Shown here one piece after another: positions 16,537 to 25,199 of a stretch of 64,000 nucleotides of DNA. Position numbers and translations under genes: made by a program. Below the pieces are notes generated by a model, which was not told the origin of the DNA, searched no databases, and saw only the letters and a list, made by a program, of their open reading frames with translations. Where the stretch lies: contig JAEZYD010000006.1 in the NCBI GenBank assembly GCA_023419375.1, positions 1 to 64,000 of the forward strand, given 5' to 3'. How positions within the stretch are numbered: position 1 is the stretch's first letter; every line of letters begins with the position of its first letter. This DNA is from Pseudomonadota bacterium (GTDB lineage Bacteria > Desulfobacterota > Desulfovibrionia > Desulfovibrionales > Desulfovibrionaceae).

Positions 16537-17952
16537 CTAGGGGAGCAGGCCGAGCATGCGCCAGTAGGGGATGCTGCAGATGGAACCCACAATAACCACG
16601 GCCATGAAGACAAGGCAGAGCTTGACCATGGGCATGTGGTCGCTCATTTCACCCTTGGTGGCGAACTGGGCGCAGAGGTAGATGGTGTTCTGGTATTTGA
16701 GAATCCAGATGTTGCCGGCGCAGAAGGCCACAAAGATGATGATCCAGGGGTGGATGCCTACCTGCACGGCTATGGGGCTGAGAATCAGCGAAAACATGAT
16801 GGCTGCGCTGGTCATGTTGGTGACCAGGAATTTGATGAGATAAATGGACACGGCAATGGCGGTAATGAACAGGGCGGGCTGAGCGGCAAGCTGGGCGATC
16901 ACGTGGCCGAACATGCCGCCGAGGTATTTGTCGATGGCCAGCGCCTTGATAACCGGGGCCATGTTGAACACGCAGCCGATAAGCACGACGGCGGGCCATT
17001 CAATGCCGTTTTTGAAGTCCTGCGCGGTCATGATCTTGAGGCCCAGCAGCACGCTCATGGCGGTTATGGCCACAACCGAGGCGTCGATGCCGTGCCAGAG
17101 TTCGGTCATCCACATGGCGAGAGCGCACAGCATCACAATAAGGACGGTGCGTTCTTCGCGGCTCATGGGGCCAAGCTTTGCAAGCTGCTCCTTGCCGTAA
17201 CCCTTGGGCAGGGACACCGGGGCGCTCGGGCGGTACATGACCATGATGGAAATGGCCAGAGCGGCAAAACAGATGACGCCCCACGGCAGGGACCAGAGCA
17301 TCCAGTCCATCCAGGTCACGGCATTGTACGGGGCGGGCAGTGCGCTAATCATGATGTAATGGCTGAACGAACCACTCAGAAACATGTGGCCCATAAGCAC
17401 AAACCCGCCATAACACGCGCCCAGCAGGCCGGAGGCGGCGGGGCTCTTGCGCTCAACGCCAAGTGAATCGCTGATGGCGAGAGAAATAGGCGAGGAAAGG
17501 GCCGCCTTGGCGTTCATACTAGGCACCAGGGGCCCGATGACCGTACCCGAGGCCAGCAAACCCAGCACCTGCCCGTTGAACGTAGGGGGAAAAAGGCTGA
17601 GAACCCAGAGGGAAATTCTTTTGAGCAGGCCGGTCTTGCCAGCTATGGAGCCGAGGCCGAATGCGCCCACCATGATCCACCATCCGGCGGAAGAAAAGCT
17701 GTCAAAGGCAACCTTGAAGCCCACGCACTTGGTGCCAGCCCAAAGTGTGCACATCATCAGCGCGGTGACGTATTCAGGGATGATTTGGGTTATCCACCAG
17801 AACACCGCCCAAACCACTATGCCAAGAGCGATCATGGCCTGTCTGGTGAGGCCGTTTGGCGGATCCATCAAAGCGATGGCTATGCCCAGAACAATCGCAA
17901 GAACTGCTACCACCTGTTTAATGCGAACAACATTTTCGGCACTCAAACTCAT
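16537..17952 (-). CDS. DASS/SLC13-family anion transporter
   Basis: 471 aa from ATG 17952 (GGGAGG 5 nt upstream), opening MSLSAENVVRIKQVVAV. About 12 hydrophobic segments are visible. The two hairpin motifs of the divalent-anion:Na+ symporter family can be seen as VPSMNAKAALSSPIS near the middle and LVTNMTSAAIMFSLI near the C-terminus. The family carries di- and tricarboxylates, and some members carry sulfate or other organic acids. A -24/-12 promoter is 80-95 nt upstream. As the promoter-proximal gene before kor, ptb and buk it probably imports the acid that the operon degrades. The exact substrate is unknown. Confidence 0.88.
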   Translation of the reverse strand: MSLSAENVVRIKQVVAVLAIVLGIAIALMDPPNGLTRQAMIALGIVVWAVFWWITQIIPEYVTALMMCTLWAGTKCVGFKVAFDSFSSAGWWIMVGAFGLGSIAGKTGLLKRISLWVLSLFPPTFNGQVLGLLASGTVIGPLVPSMNAKAALSSPISLAISDSLGVERKSPAASGLLGACYGGFVLMGHMFLSGSFSHYIMISALPAPYNAVTWMDWMLWSLPWGVICFAALAISIMVMYRPSAPVSLPKGYGKEQLAKLGPMSREERTVLIVMLCALAMWMTELWHGIDASVVAITAMSVLLGLKIMTAQDFKNGIEWPAVVLIGCVFNMAPVIKALAIDKYLGGMFGHVIAQLAAQPALFITAIAVSIYLIKFLVTNMTSAAIMFSLILSPIAVQVGIHPWIIIFVAFCAGNIWILKYQNTIYLCAQFATKGEMSDHMPMVKLCLVFMAVVIVGSICSIPYWRMLGLLP

Positions 17953-18033
17953 AATACCTCCCATCTGATATGTGCGGCCGACTTTTTGTGCTGTCCGAAG
18001 GTGCTGTGTCGTCCCCACGTGGCAGCTATTAAA

Positions 18034-18048
18034 GCAACTAGTATGCCA
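18034..18048 (-). promoter_or_regulatory. Sigma-54 (-24/-12) promoter of the transporter-kor-ptb-buk operon
   Basis: The minus strand reads TGGCATACTAGTTGC, with the invariant GG and GC separated by exactly 10 bp and one mismatch to TGGCAC-N5-TTGC. It lies 82-96 nt before the transporter ATG. Confidence 0.85.
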
Positions 18049-18152
18049 AATTTTATTTTTTTAAAAAATCTAGCAATCATAGCATGTTAATTGCTTATTA
18101 ATTGTTTTTGATAAAAAGAAGAATCCCTTGGGGATTAACATTGGTAACTCTG

Positions 18153-18171
18153 GTGTTAAATGTGTTAACAC
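18153..18171. promoter_or_regulatory. Candidate enhancer (activator-binding) repeats
   Basis: GTGTTAA occurs at 18153-18159 and 18162-18168, the second within the palindrome GTGTTAACAC. They are about 105 bp upstream of the sigma-54 promoter, a usual distance for an activator of this class. Binding by the PrpR-like protein is inferred. Confidence 0.4.
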
Positions 18172-18328
18172 GCAACGCGTTTTTTTTGTTGCCCTTCAGG
18201 GTCAGGCCCTTACCCATTGCGGCAGCTTGCAACTCCATGTAGACTAATAAGAATTACCGGGATACCCGCAGTCGGCCCGAGCCGCTTGTGGGTTCAAGAG
18301 CAACCGAATATTTCCGCAGGATTTTGCC
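18172..18328. other. Rest of divergent intergenic region
   Basis: With 17953-18171 this forms a 376-nt region between the transporter (minus) and serine acetyltransferase (plus). It is A+T rich, with a T-tract at 18179-18187. No strong sigma-70 promoter for the acetyltransferase was found. Confidence 0.5.
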
Positions 18329-19240
18329 ATGAACAAAAAGCAGGATATCACCACGACCGGCATGCCCCTTATAGACAGCGTTGTTGAACGCCTCTGCCGC
18401 GAAGATTCGCTCAGCACCGTGTGGCACCGCTCGGGGCAGGGCGCGCCCATGCCGTCTTTGCCGGTGCTTTCCGAAATACTTGAGCGTCTGCGCGCGGCTA
18501 TCTTTCCCGGCTACTTTGGCGCGGCCACGGTGCGGCGCGAATCCATGCGCTATCACCTTGCCGCCAATCTGGACAGCATCCACCGCCTGCTGGGCGAGCA
18601 GATCGTGCGCGGCTTCTGCTTCAGTTGCGAGGGATTGGGCATCCCCTGCACCTCGTGCGAAACAGAGGGCCAGCAGGCCGCTCTGGCATTTATGGACAGC
18701 CTGCCGGAAATACGCCGCCTGCTCGCTGGCGACGCCAAGGCCGCCTATGAGGGCGACCCTGCGGCCACCAGCCCCGGCGAGACCATTTTCTGCTATCCTT
18801 CCATGCGGGCCATGTTTCACCACCGCATTGCGCATGAGCTCTACAAACTCAAGGTGCCGGTCATTCCGCGCATCATTTCTGAAATGGCCCACGGCACGAC
18901 GGGGATCGACATCCACCCCGGCGCCGCCATCGGCGAGGAATTTTTCATCGACCACGGCACAGGCGTGGTTATTGGCGAAACCTGCATCATCGGGCGCAAC
19001 TGCCGCCTGTATCAGGGCGTGACCCTGGGCGCGCTCTCCTTTCCCAAGAATGCGGACGGAACCCTCACCAAGGGCAATCCCAGGCACCCCATACTGTGCG
19101 ACAACGTCACTGTTTACGCCGGGGCCACGATTCTTGGCCGTGTGACAGTGGGCAAGGGGGCCGTTATCGGCGGCAACGTGTGGATCACGCAGGATGTGCA
19201 GGCTGGCGCGCGTATTACCCAGGAAAAACCGCGTGACTAA
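18329..19240 (+). CDS. cysE: Serine O-acetyltransferase (EpsC type) with a CxxC-CxxC insertion
   Basis: 303 aa. The C-terminal half is the left-handed beta-helix of hexapeptide transferases: GTTGIDIHPGAAIGEEFFIDHGTG and VVIGETCIIGRNC, then NPRHPILCDNVTVYAGATILG. FHHRIAHELYK precedes it, as in CysE/EpsC enzymes. The enzyme makes O-acetylserine from serine and acetyl-CoA for cysteine synthesis. Unusual is a pair of CxxC motifs at residues 97-100 and 107-110 (C97, C100, C107, C110), spaced like a small metal ribbon, in the N-terminal helical domain. It is followed by an overlapping small lipoprotein gene. The catalytic assignment is firm; the metal-binding idea is inference. Confidence 0.9.
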   Translation: MNKKQDITTTGMPLIDSVVERLCREDSLSTVWHRSGQGAPMPSLPVLSEILERLRAAIFPGYFGAATVRRESMRYHLAANLDSIHRLLGEQIVRGFCFSCEGLGIPCTSCETEGQQAALAFMDSLPEIRRLLAGDAKAAYEGDPAATSPGETIFCYPSMRAMFHHRIAHELYKLKVPVIPRIISEMAHGTTGIDIHPGAAIGEEFFIDHGTGVVIGETCIIGRNCRLYQGVTLGALSFPKNADGTLTKGNPRHPILCDNVTVYAGATILGRVTVGKGAVIGGNVWITQDVQAGARITQEKPRD

Positions 19241-19379
19241 AGGCCGCAAGCTCTTGCGCCGCATGGTGGTGCTCTTGCTAAGCGTGGCCCTGTGCGCCGC
19301 CTTGCTGAATCTTGGCGGCTGCGGCCTCAGTGTAAAACCCAAAGGTCAGGTGGTGACAGGCGTCAGCGTGGGGCATTAA
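19233..19379 (+). CDS. Small predicted lipoprotein
   Basis: 48 aa from a GTG at 19233 that overlaps the 3' end of the acetyltransferase gene by 8 nt, with AGGAAA 7 nt upstream. A basic start (KGRKLLRR) leads to a hydrophobic stretch and a lipobox-like LGGC, leaving a mature peptide of about 18 residues after the cysteine. Tiny lipoproteins of this kind are common in Desulfovibrio and related bacteria, and their function is unknown. Alternative ATG starts exist at 19194 and 19263. Confidence 0.5.
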   Translation: MTKGRKLLRRMVVLLLSVALCAALLNLGGCGLSVKPKGQVVTGVSVGH

Positions 19380-19862
19380 CGCGGCTTGCGCCTCTGCCTC
19401 AAATTGACAAGCCCTGTCGTTCTTGCGCGCCCAGAGGCGTGCAGGAACGACAGGGTCTGTTGTTTGGATTTGAAACCGTGATCACTGGTGCTGGCATACA
19501 GGCCGCGATTGCCAGAATTTTTTGCAGGCACCATGCCTTGCAGGGCGCGCCAGTGCAGGAAATTTCAGGTTCAGGCGGGCTGATGGTATGGACATGACGT
19601 CCCTTGCGTGACATACTCCCGCCTTCATAAATTCTGGCCTTTCGCGGCGTATGTTCCTTGGTGTGTTTTTATTTTGAAATGTTTGCTTGTCAGCAAGGCC
19701 TCCAAGCTGTCTTCAGGAGCTACTCCCCGTAGGACAATTATTGGGGCAACGGGCAGACATGGTGCTTTGCAGGCATTTCATGGCGCGGATTTTTGCAACG
19801 ATTCGTGCCGGGCAGGCAAGTTGCTCCAACGCCAGGCTTCCGGCGCAGGAAGGGGAGTTCGC
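19380..19862. other. Intergenic region before marC
   Basis: 483 nt with no convincing gene. It holds the hairpin at 19412-19455; otherwise only short frames without ribosome-binding sites are seen. Confidence 0.5.
19412..19455 (+). terminator. Terminator-like hairpin after the small lipoprotein
   Basis: A long imperfect stem starts with CCCTGTCGTTC and closes with GAACGACAGGG, followed by a T/G-rich stretch. It lies 33 nt after the lipoprotein stop. Confidence 0.7.
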
Positions 19863-20462
19863 ATGGAATTTTTTACTGAAGTTGTGGGCACGAGCATCAA
19901 AATTTATGCGCTCATGACGCCCCCTGCCGTGCTGAGCGCCTTTATCAGCGGCACCAAGGGCTATGATAAAAAACAGAAATCCATGGTGGCCGCCAAAGCA
20001 TCTGCGGCCATCTTTCTTATCGGCGTAACGTTGTTTCTGTTTGGCCCGCACCTGTTTTCGCTCTTCGGCTTCACGCTTGACGCCTTTCGTATTGGTGCGG
20101 GCGTGTTACTTTTTCTTACGGCAGTTTCCCTCATGAACGATGACGGCAAGGATGCGCTTTCCGGCAAGGAAGGCGACATCAGCGTTGTGCCGCTGGCCAT
20201 ACCGCTTGGCATGGGGCCTGCCTCCATCGGCGCGGTAATGGTCATGGGCGCGTCCGCCACAGAAATGCATCAGGTGCTGGTGGGTGTGTTTTCGCTCCTG
20301 GCCGCTGCCTTTGGCATGTTTGTGCTGCTGCGCATGGCTGATGGCGTGGTGCGCGCCCTGCACCACACGGGCATTGCCGTACTGTCCAAGCTGACGGGGC
20401 TTTTGCTGGCAGCCATTGCGGCGCAGGTAATTTTTACGGGCATACGGGCTTTTCTGGGGTAG
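19863..20462 (+). CDS. MarC-family integral membrane protein
   Basis: 199 aa from ATG 19863, preceded by GGAAGGGGAG; the longer frame to 19608 has no such site and is poor in hydrophobic sequence. Six hydrophobic segments and the family motif VVPLAIPLGMGPASIGAVM identify MarC (UPF0056). The transported compound is unknown for the family, and the old link to multiple antibiotic resistance is not supported. It stands alone between intergenic regions. Confidence 0.85.
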   Translation: MEFFTEVVGTSIKIYALMTPPAVLSAFISGTKGYDKKQKSMVAAKASAAIFLIGVTLFLFGPHLFSLFGFTLDAFRIGAGVLLFLTAVSLMNDDGKDALSGKEGDISVVPLAIPLGMGPASIGAVMVMGASATEMHQVLVGVFSLLAAAFGMFVLLRMADGVVRALHHTGIAVLSKLTGLLLAAIAAQVIFTGIRAFLG

Positions 20463-20756
20463 AATTTTTGCCCCGCAGCACGCTGGCGGGCCAACACTGC
20501 GAACAGACGGCGAAAATTACGGATTTCGCCGTACTTTCTATAGGATAGACAGAATTTGGCGGTAGAGGGGTAGGCCGCCCCGGCTGTGGCACAGGTTCAA
20601 TCTGGGCACAGGCCAGGGGCGAGGCCCGGCACGATTGCCGCAAGCGGCAGCGCTGCAAAGGGCAAACCGAAGCGATTAACGGCATGGGGGCTGCTGCTCC
20701 GGCGCAAAGCAACTTGATATCTTGGGTGCGCGGTGCGGCAACAAGAGGAGGATGTC
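20463..20756. other. Intergenic region before the purine permease
   Basis: About 290 nt without a gene. It was searched for a purine riboswitch because of the downstream permease; no conserved core was recognised. Confidence 0.4.
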
Positions 20757-22067
20757 ATGGGCATACTGGAAAAAATGTTTAATCCTGCGGCCAGAGGCAG
20801 CACGGTTCGGCGCGAAATGCTGGCCGGACTCACCAGCTTTATGGCCATGTGCTATCTGATTTTTGTGGTTCCCGGCATGCTTGCTGACGCTGGTATGCCC
20901 AAGGATTCCGCCGTGGCGGCCACCATCTGGATTACCGTCATCGCAACGCTGATCATGGGCCTGTGGGCCAAGTTCCCCGTGGGCGTCGCGCCCGGCCTCG
21001 GCATCACTGCCTTTTTTGCCTACTACGTTTGCGGCCCGGCGGGCTATACATGGCAGACAGGCCTCGGCGCTGTGTTTATCTCTGGCGTGGTCTTTCTGCT
21101 GCTCACCGTCACCAAGGTGCGCCAGCTGATCATCAACGCCGTTCCCATGGATCTCAAGTACGCCATCGTGGTTGGTATTGGCGCATTCATCGCCTTTATC
21201 GGCATGAAGAGCTGCGGCCTTGTGGCCGCCAGCCCCGCCACCTTTGTGACCCTGGGCAACCTTGGCGATCCCAAGACCCTGCTTTCTGTGGCGGGCATCT
21301 TCCTTATCGGCGCGCTGCTTTCCCTGCGCGTACCCGGCGCCATGATCATCGGCATTGTGGTTATTGCCGCCGCTGGCATGATGCTTGGCGTGTCGCAGAT
21401 GCCCCAGGGCAGCATTTTCAACGCCGCCCTGCCCCTGCCCACCGAGACCTTCATGGCGATGGATCTCAAGGGCGCGCTGCACCACGGCCTGATCTCCATC
21501 ATTTTTACCCTGACCATGGTTGATCTGTTCGACAACATGGGCGTACTCATCGGCCTTTCGCAGAAGGCCGGATTCATCCGTGAAGACGGGCACATCGAAA
21601 ATCTGGACAAGGCCCTGATTTCCGACTCCATCGCTACCATGTCCAGCGCCGTCATGGGCGCGACCACGGCCACCAGCTATCTGGAAAGCGCCGCAGGCGT
21701 GGCCGAGGGCGGTCGCACCGGCCTGACCGCCGTGACCATTGCCGTGCTCTTTTTCCTCACGCTGTTCTTTGCGCCGCTGGTGAGCATGGTGCCTGCCTAT
21801 GCCACGGCCCCTGTGCTGATCATCGTGGGCGCCATGATGATGCAGGAAGTGGGGCGCATCAAGTTCAAGGACTTTACCGTTGCCCTGCCCGCCTTTTTGA
21901 CCATCATCAGCATGCCGCTTACCTTCAACATCGCCACGGGTTTTGGCTTTGGCTTTGTGAGCTGGGTCGGCATCAAGGTGCTTTCTGGCCGCTTCAAGGA
22001 TCTTAATGTGGTGATGCTGATCATTGCCCTGTGCTTTGTGGTCAACTTTGCCCTGCGCCTCCACTAG
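20757..22067 (+). CDS. AzgA-type NCS2 purine permease
   Basis: 436 aa from ATG 20757 with GAGGAGG upstream. About 12-14 membrane segments. The AzgA-subfamily signature appears as ATTATSYLESAAGVAEG followed by GRTGLTAV, and a GVAPGLGITAFFAY segment lies near the N-terminus. This subfamily takes up adenine, guanine and hypoxanthine by proton symport. It is a single gene with a terminator downstream. Which purine is preferred cannot be judged. Confidence 0.9.
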   Translation: MGILEKMFNPAARGSTVRREMLAGLTSFMAMCYLIFVVPGMLADAGMPKDSAVAATIWITVIATLIMGLWAKFPVGVAPGLGITAFFAYYVCGPAGYTWQTGLGAVFISGVVFLLLTVTKVRQLIINAVPMDLKYAIVVGIGAFIAFIGMKSCGLVAASPATFVTLGNLGDPKTLLSVAGIFLIGALLSLRVPGAMIIGIVVIAAAGMMLGVSQMPQGSIFNAALPLPTETFMAMDLKGALHHGLISIIFTLTMVDLFDNMGVLIGLSQKAGFIREDGHIENLDKALISDSIATMSSAVMGATTATSYLESAAGVAEGGRTGLTAVTIAVLFFLTLFFAPLVSMVPAYATAPVLIIVGAMMMQEVGRIKFKDFTVALPAFLTIISMPLTFNIATGFGFGFVSWVGIKVLSGRFKDLNVVMLIIALCFVVNFALRLH

Positions 22068-22170
22068 AGTATTTTAAGGCGCGGTTTTTTTAAATCTGCG
22101 CGGAGCAGCCGAACCTTGCAAGGTAACCTGCTCCAGGCCCCATCGCGGCAACGCATTGTGATTGCTGAAC

Positions 22171-22213
22171 AGGCCCCTGTTCCGGTTGATGCCGGGCGGG
22201 GGCTTGTTTTTTT
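22171..22213 (+). terminator. Rho-independent terminator after the permease
   Basis: AGGCCCC pairs with GGGGCTT (one wobble) outside an inner CCGG/CCGG stem, followed by seven T residues at 22207-22213. Confidence 0.7.
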
Positions 22214-22329
22214 GCTGAACCGCAGGGAGAAGAAGCACTGCTCCTTGCCTTTACTTTCGCATCAGGGCATACTTTGCGACCGAAAATGTAACGCTCACCA
22301 GCCCCAAGGCACATGAGGAATATTCGCAC

Positions 22330-22950
22330 ATGGCAATGCTTCTGCAATCACAGCGCCCCCCAAAACCCCTGTGGCGGGAATATGGCGAAGCTCTGTTCGT
22401 CGCGCTTATTTTGGCTCTGGTCATCCGCACCTTTGTGGTGCAGGCATTCAAGATTCCTTCGGAATCCATGGTCAAAACTCTGCTTGTGGGTGATCATCTG
22501 CTGGCAAGCAAGTTTTCCTATGGCATCAAGATTCCCTTTACCCACTCCTACATTTACAAGGGGAGCGACCCGGTCAAGGGTGACATTATCATTTTTGAAT
22601 ACCCCAATGATCCCAGCGTGGACTACATCAAGCGCATCATCGGGACGCCCGGCGACACCATTGAGGTGCGTAACAAGCAGCTGTTCCGCAACGGCGAGCC
22701 GGTAAAGGAATCCTACATCCGCTTTACCGAGCCTGACCGCATCCAGCCTGTGCGCGACAATTTCGGCCCGATCACCGTGCCTGAAGGCAAGTATTTTGTC
22801 ATGGGCGACAACCGCGACAACTCAATGGATTCGCGCTTCTGGGGCCTTGTGGACCGCAGCGCCATACGCGCCAAAGCCTGGCGCATCTATTGGTCGTGGG
22901 GCGGTCTGGGCGACATCCGCTGGGATCGCATCGGCAAGGCCGTGCAATAG
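22330..22950 (+). CDS. lepB: Signal peptidase I
   Basis: 206 aa with one N-terminal membrane segment (about 20-39). The catalytic dyad is visible as Ser46 in PSESM and Lys101 in DYIKRIIG, and GDNRDNSMDSRFWG forms box E. It cleaves signal peptides of exported proteins on the outer face of the inner membrane. AGGA lies upstream of the ATG. The next gene, yifB, starts 128 nt downstream. Confidence 0.95.
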   Translation: MAMLLQSQRPPKPLWREYGEALFVALILALVIRTFVVQAFKIPSESMVKTLLVGDHLLASKFSYGIKIPFTHSYIYKGSDPVKGDIIIFEYPNDPSVDYIKRIIGTPGDTIEVRNKQLFRNGEPVKESYIRFTEPDRIQPVRDNFGPITVPEGKYFVMGDNRDNSMDSRFWGLVDRSAIRAKAWRIYWSWGGLGDIRWDRIGKAVQ

Positions 22951-23078
22951 CATCTGGCGGTACATTCTGCTTGCAGGCGCGGACGGGCTTTGCCCGGCGC
23001 GTCTGACGGCAAGACTTTTGCGGCGCGGGTAGATGCAATAATCCGCGCCGCTTATCATTTGCAGGGCAAGGAGAGCGC

Positions 23079-24602
23079 ATGGTTGTCCGTTTGAACAGCG
23101 GCGGGGTTGAAGGTGTGGATGCCTACCCCGTGGAACTGGAAGTGGACTTCGTGCGGCAGGGCCTGCCTGGCTTCACCATGGTGGGGCTGGCGGAAACAGC
23201 GGTGCGCGAGGCCAAGGACAGGGTCTTTGCCGCCTTGCGCGCCTGCGGCTTCAAGCTGCCCCCGGCGCGGATTACGGTAAACCTTGCCCCTGCGTGGCGG
23301 CGCAAGAGCGGCGCAAGCTATGACCTGCCGCTGGCCGTTGGGCTGCTGGCCGCTGCGGGGATTATACCCGCGGAGCCTTTACAGGGCATGTATCTGGCGG
23401 GCGAGCTTTCGCTCAATGGCGCGTTGCGCCCGGTGAGCGGCGTGCTGCCGCTGGCTCTGCTGGCGCGGGAGCAGGGGGCCGCTGGCTTGGTGGTTCCCCC
23501 CGGCAACGGCGCGGAAGCTGCGGTGGTGCGCGGACTCAAGGTGTTTGCGCCCGAGGGGCTTGGCCGCTGCGCGGCCTTTCTGGCTGGCGCGGAACCGCTT
23601 GAACCGCTGTGCGAACCCGTGGTTGATACGCTTGAGGCCCCTGCCTGCAGGCAGGACTACGCCGAGGTCAAAGGCCAGGAGGCCGCCAAACGCGCGCTGG
23701 AAGTGGCAGCGGCTGGCGGTCACAACGTGCTGCTCATTGGCCCGCCCGGCAGCGGCAAAACCATGCTGGCCCAGCGCCTGCCCACCATTCTGCCGCCGCT
23801 GGACTTTGAAGAATCTCTGGAAGTCACCAAGATTTACAGCGTTTCCGGCAAGCTGCCGCCCGAGGCCGGGCTTATGCGTGTGCGGCCTTTTCGCGCGCCG
23901 CACCACACCATATCTGATGTGGCCCTGGTGGGCGGTGGCGGCTATCCGCGCCCCGGCGAGGTGAGCCTCGCCCACAGGGGTGTGCTCTTTCTGGATGAGC
24001 TGCCGGAATTTCGCAAAACTGCCCTTGAAGCCTTGCGCCAGCCCCTGGAAGGCGGCGTGGCTGCCATTGCGCGCGCCGCGCACAGCGTGAACTTTCCTGC
24101 TGCCTGCATGCTGGTGGCGGCCATGAATCCCTGCCCCTGCGGCTATTACGGCGATCCCACGCACCAGTGCACTTGCCGCGAGGAACAACGGGTGCGTTAT
24201 CAGTCACGCCTCTCCGGTCCCATGCTTGACCGCATTGACGTGCATGTGGAAGTGCCTGCCGTGGCCTATGCGGATTTTCGCGGCACGGGCAGCGGCGCTT
24301 CGTCTGCACAGATGCGCGAACGCGTGCTCAAGGCCCGGGCAACGCAAAGGGCGCGTTATGGCAGCGATGGTCCGCGCTGCAACGCGGAACTTTCCGGCGC
24401 GCTGCTCGATCAGCATTGCGCGCTGGATGCTGAAGGCCATGCCTTGATGGAGGCTGCGGTCAACCGTCTTTCCCTCTCCGCGCGGGCATGCGCCAGAGTG
24501 TTGCGCATGGCCCGTACCATTGCCGATCTGGACGATGCCGCCAGCATTGCCACGCGGCATCTGGCCGAAGCCGTGTCGCTCCGCGTGCTGGACAGGGGCT
24601 GA
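23079..24602 (+). CDS. comM: YifB/ComM-family Mg-chelatase-like AAA+ ATPase
   Basis: 507 aa, ATG preceded by AAGGAG. The N-terminal lobe (about 1-170) is the ChlI-like domain with PGFTMVGLAETAVREAKDR. The AAA+ core has Walker A GPPGSGKTM near residue 225 and Walker B VLFLDELPEF, followed by the cysteine-containing MNPCPCGYYGD segment, and a Mg_chelatase_C region ends the protein. ComM is a DNA helicase that promotes branch migration during natural transformation; whether this organism takes up DNA cannot be told here. Confidence 0.9.
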   Translation: MVVRLNSGGVEGVDAYPVELEVDFVRQGLPGFTMVGLAETAVREAKDRVFAALRACGFKLPPARITVNLAPAWRRKSGASYDLPLAVGLLAAAGIIPAEPLQGMYLAGELSLNGALRPVSGVLPLALLAREQGAAGLVVPPGNGAEAAVVRGLKVFAPEGLGRCAAFLAGAEPLEPLCEPVVDTLEAPACRQDYAEVKGQEAAKRALEVAAAGGHNVLLIGPPGSGKTMLAQRLPTILPPLDFEESLEVTKIYSVSGKLPPEAGLMRVRPFRAPHHTISDVALVGGGGYPRPGEVSLAHRGVLFLDELPEFRKTALEALRQPLEGGVAAIARAAHSVNFPAACMLVAAMNPCPCGYYGDPTHQCTCREEQRVRYQSRLSGPMLDRIDVHVEVPAVAYADFRGTGSGASSAQMRERVLKARATQRARYGSDGPRCNAELSGALLDQHCALDAEGHALMEAAVNRLSLSARACARVLRMARTIADLDDAASIATRHLAEAVSLRVLDRG

Positions 24603-24698
24603 TTCTCTTTTCAGCACAGCAACATCCCACGAATTTTAAGAACGCTAACGCCCTTGGCCAGCCCTAATCCAGGGCCACAGCAATGGCGCGAAGTGCTC

Positions 24699-24727
24699 TT
24701 GACTAAATACATGATACAGTCATATAT
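24699..24727 (+). promoter_or_regulatory. Candidate sigma-70 promoter of the MarR-SDR operon
   Basis: TTGACT (24699-24704), a 17-nt spacer and a weak -10 ATATAT (24722-24727). It is immediately followed by the palindrome at 24731-24751. Confidence 0.45.
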
Positions 24728-24730
24728 CAA

Positions 24731-24751
24731 CCAAGGAATATATTTCCTCGG
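24731..24751. promoter_or_regulatory. Candidate MarR operator
   Basis: Imperfect palindrome with halves CCAAGGAA and TTCCTCGG around TATAT, 20 nt before the MarR start codon. Autoregulation by the MarR protein is inferred. Confidence 0.5.
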
Positions 24752-24770
24752 TTCTGTATATGGAGTATTT

Positions 24771-25196
24771 ATGGAAAACGACATTCTGGAAAAATCGTAT
24801 ATTCCTTTTCAATGCTTGGTAATCAGCACACTTAACCGCCTCAATGTTGAAGGCATCACCACCGCGCAATACGAAATCCTTGATGCCCTTGCGGAGAACG
24901 GCAGCAAAACCACCACGGAGCTGGCCGCCCTGCGTGGAATCTCGCAATCTGGCACGTCCAAGCTTACCAAAAGGCTTTTGGATAAAAATTACATTGTTCA
25001 AAACAAAAACGGAACCGACAGGCGCAGTTACGACATATCAATCACTTCCGACGGAAGGGATTTTCTTAATAGAGCGGAAAAATTTAGAAGAGAACTGTTG
25101 GGCACCATCGAAACCGCCTTGTCGGAACAGGAACGCGAAGTCTTTGCGGCCCTTTGCCGTAAAATCGTAGCTTCGTCCGGCAAGGGAAAGGCATAA
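24771..25196 (+). CDS. MarR-family transcriptional regulator
   Basis: 141 aa from ATG 24771 (GGAG 5 nt upstream). The winged helix-turn-helix spans about 30-95, with KTTTELAALRGISQSGTSKLTKRL as helices and NGTDRRSYDISIT as the wing. Such dimers usually repress their own operon and respond to small phenolic or oxidising ligands. The SDR gene begins 3 nt after the stop, so the two form an operon. Both genes are clearly less G+C rich than yifB and dacA on either side, which suggests horizontal acquisition. Confidence 0.88.
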   Translation: MENDILEKSYIPFQCLVISTLNRLNVEGITTAQYEILDALAENGSKTTTELAALRGISQSGTSKLTKRLLDKNYIVQNKNGTDRRSYDISITSDGRDFLNRAEKFRRELLGTIETALSEQEREVFAALCRKIVASSGKGKA

Positions 25197-25199
25197 GCA

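Noticed and set aside
20463..20756. Purine riboswitch before the AzgA-type permease
   Set aside because: The conserved junction and loop sequences of the purine aptamer were not found.
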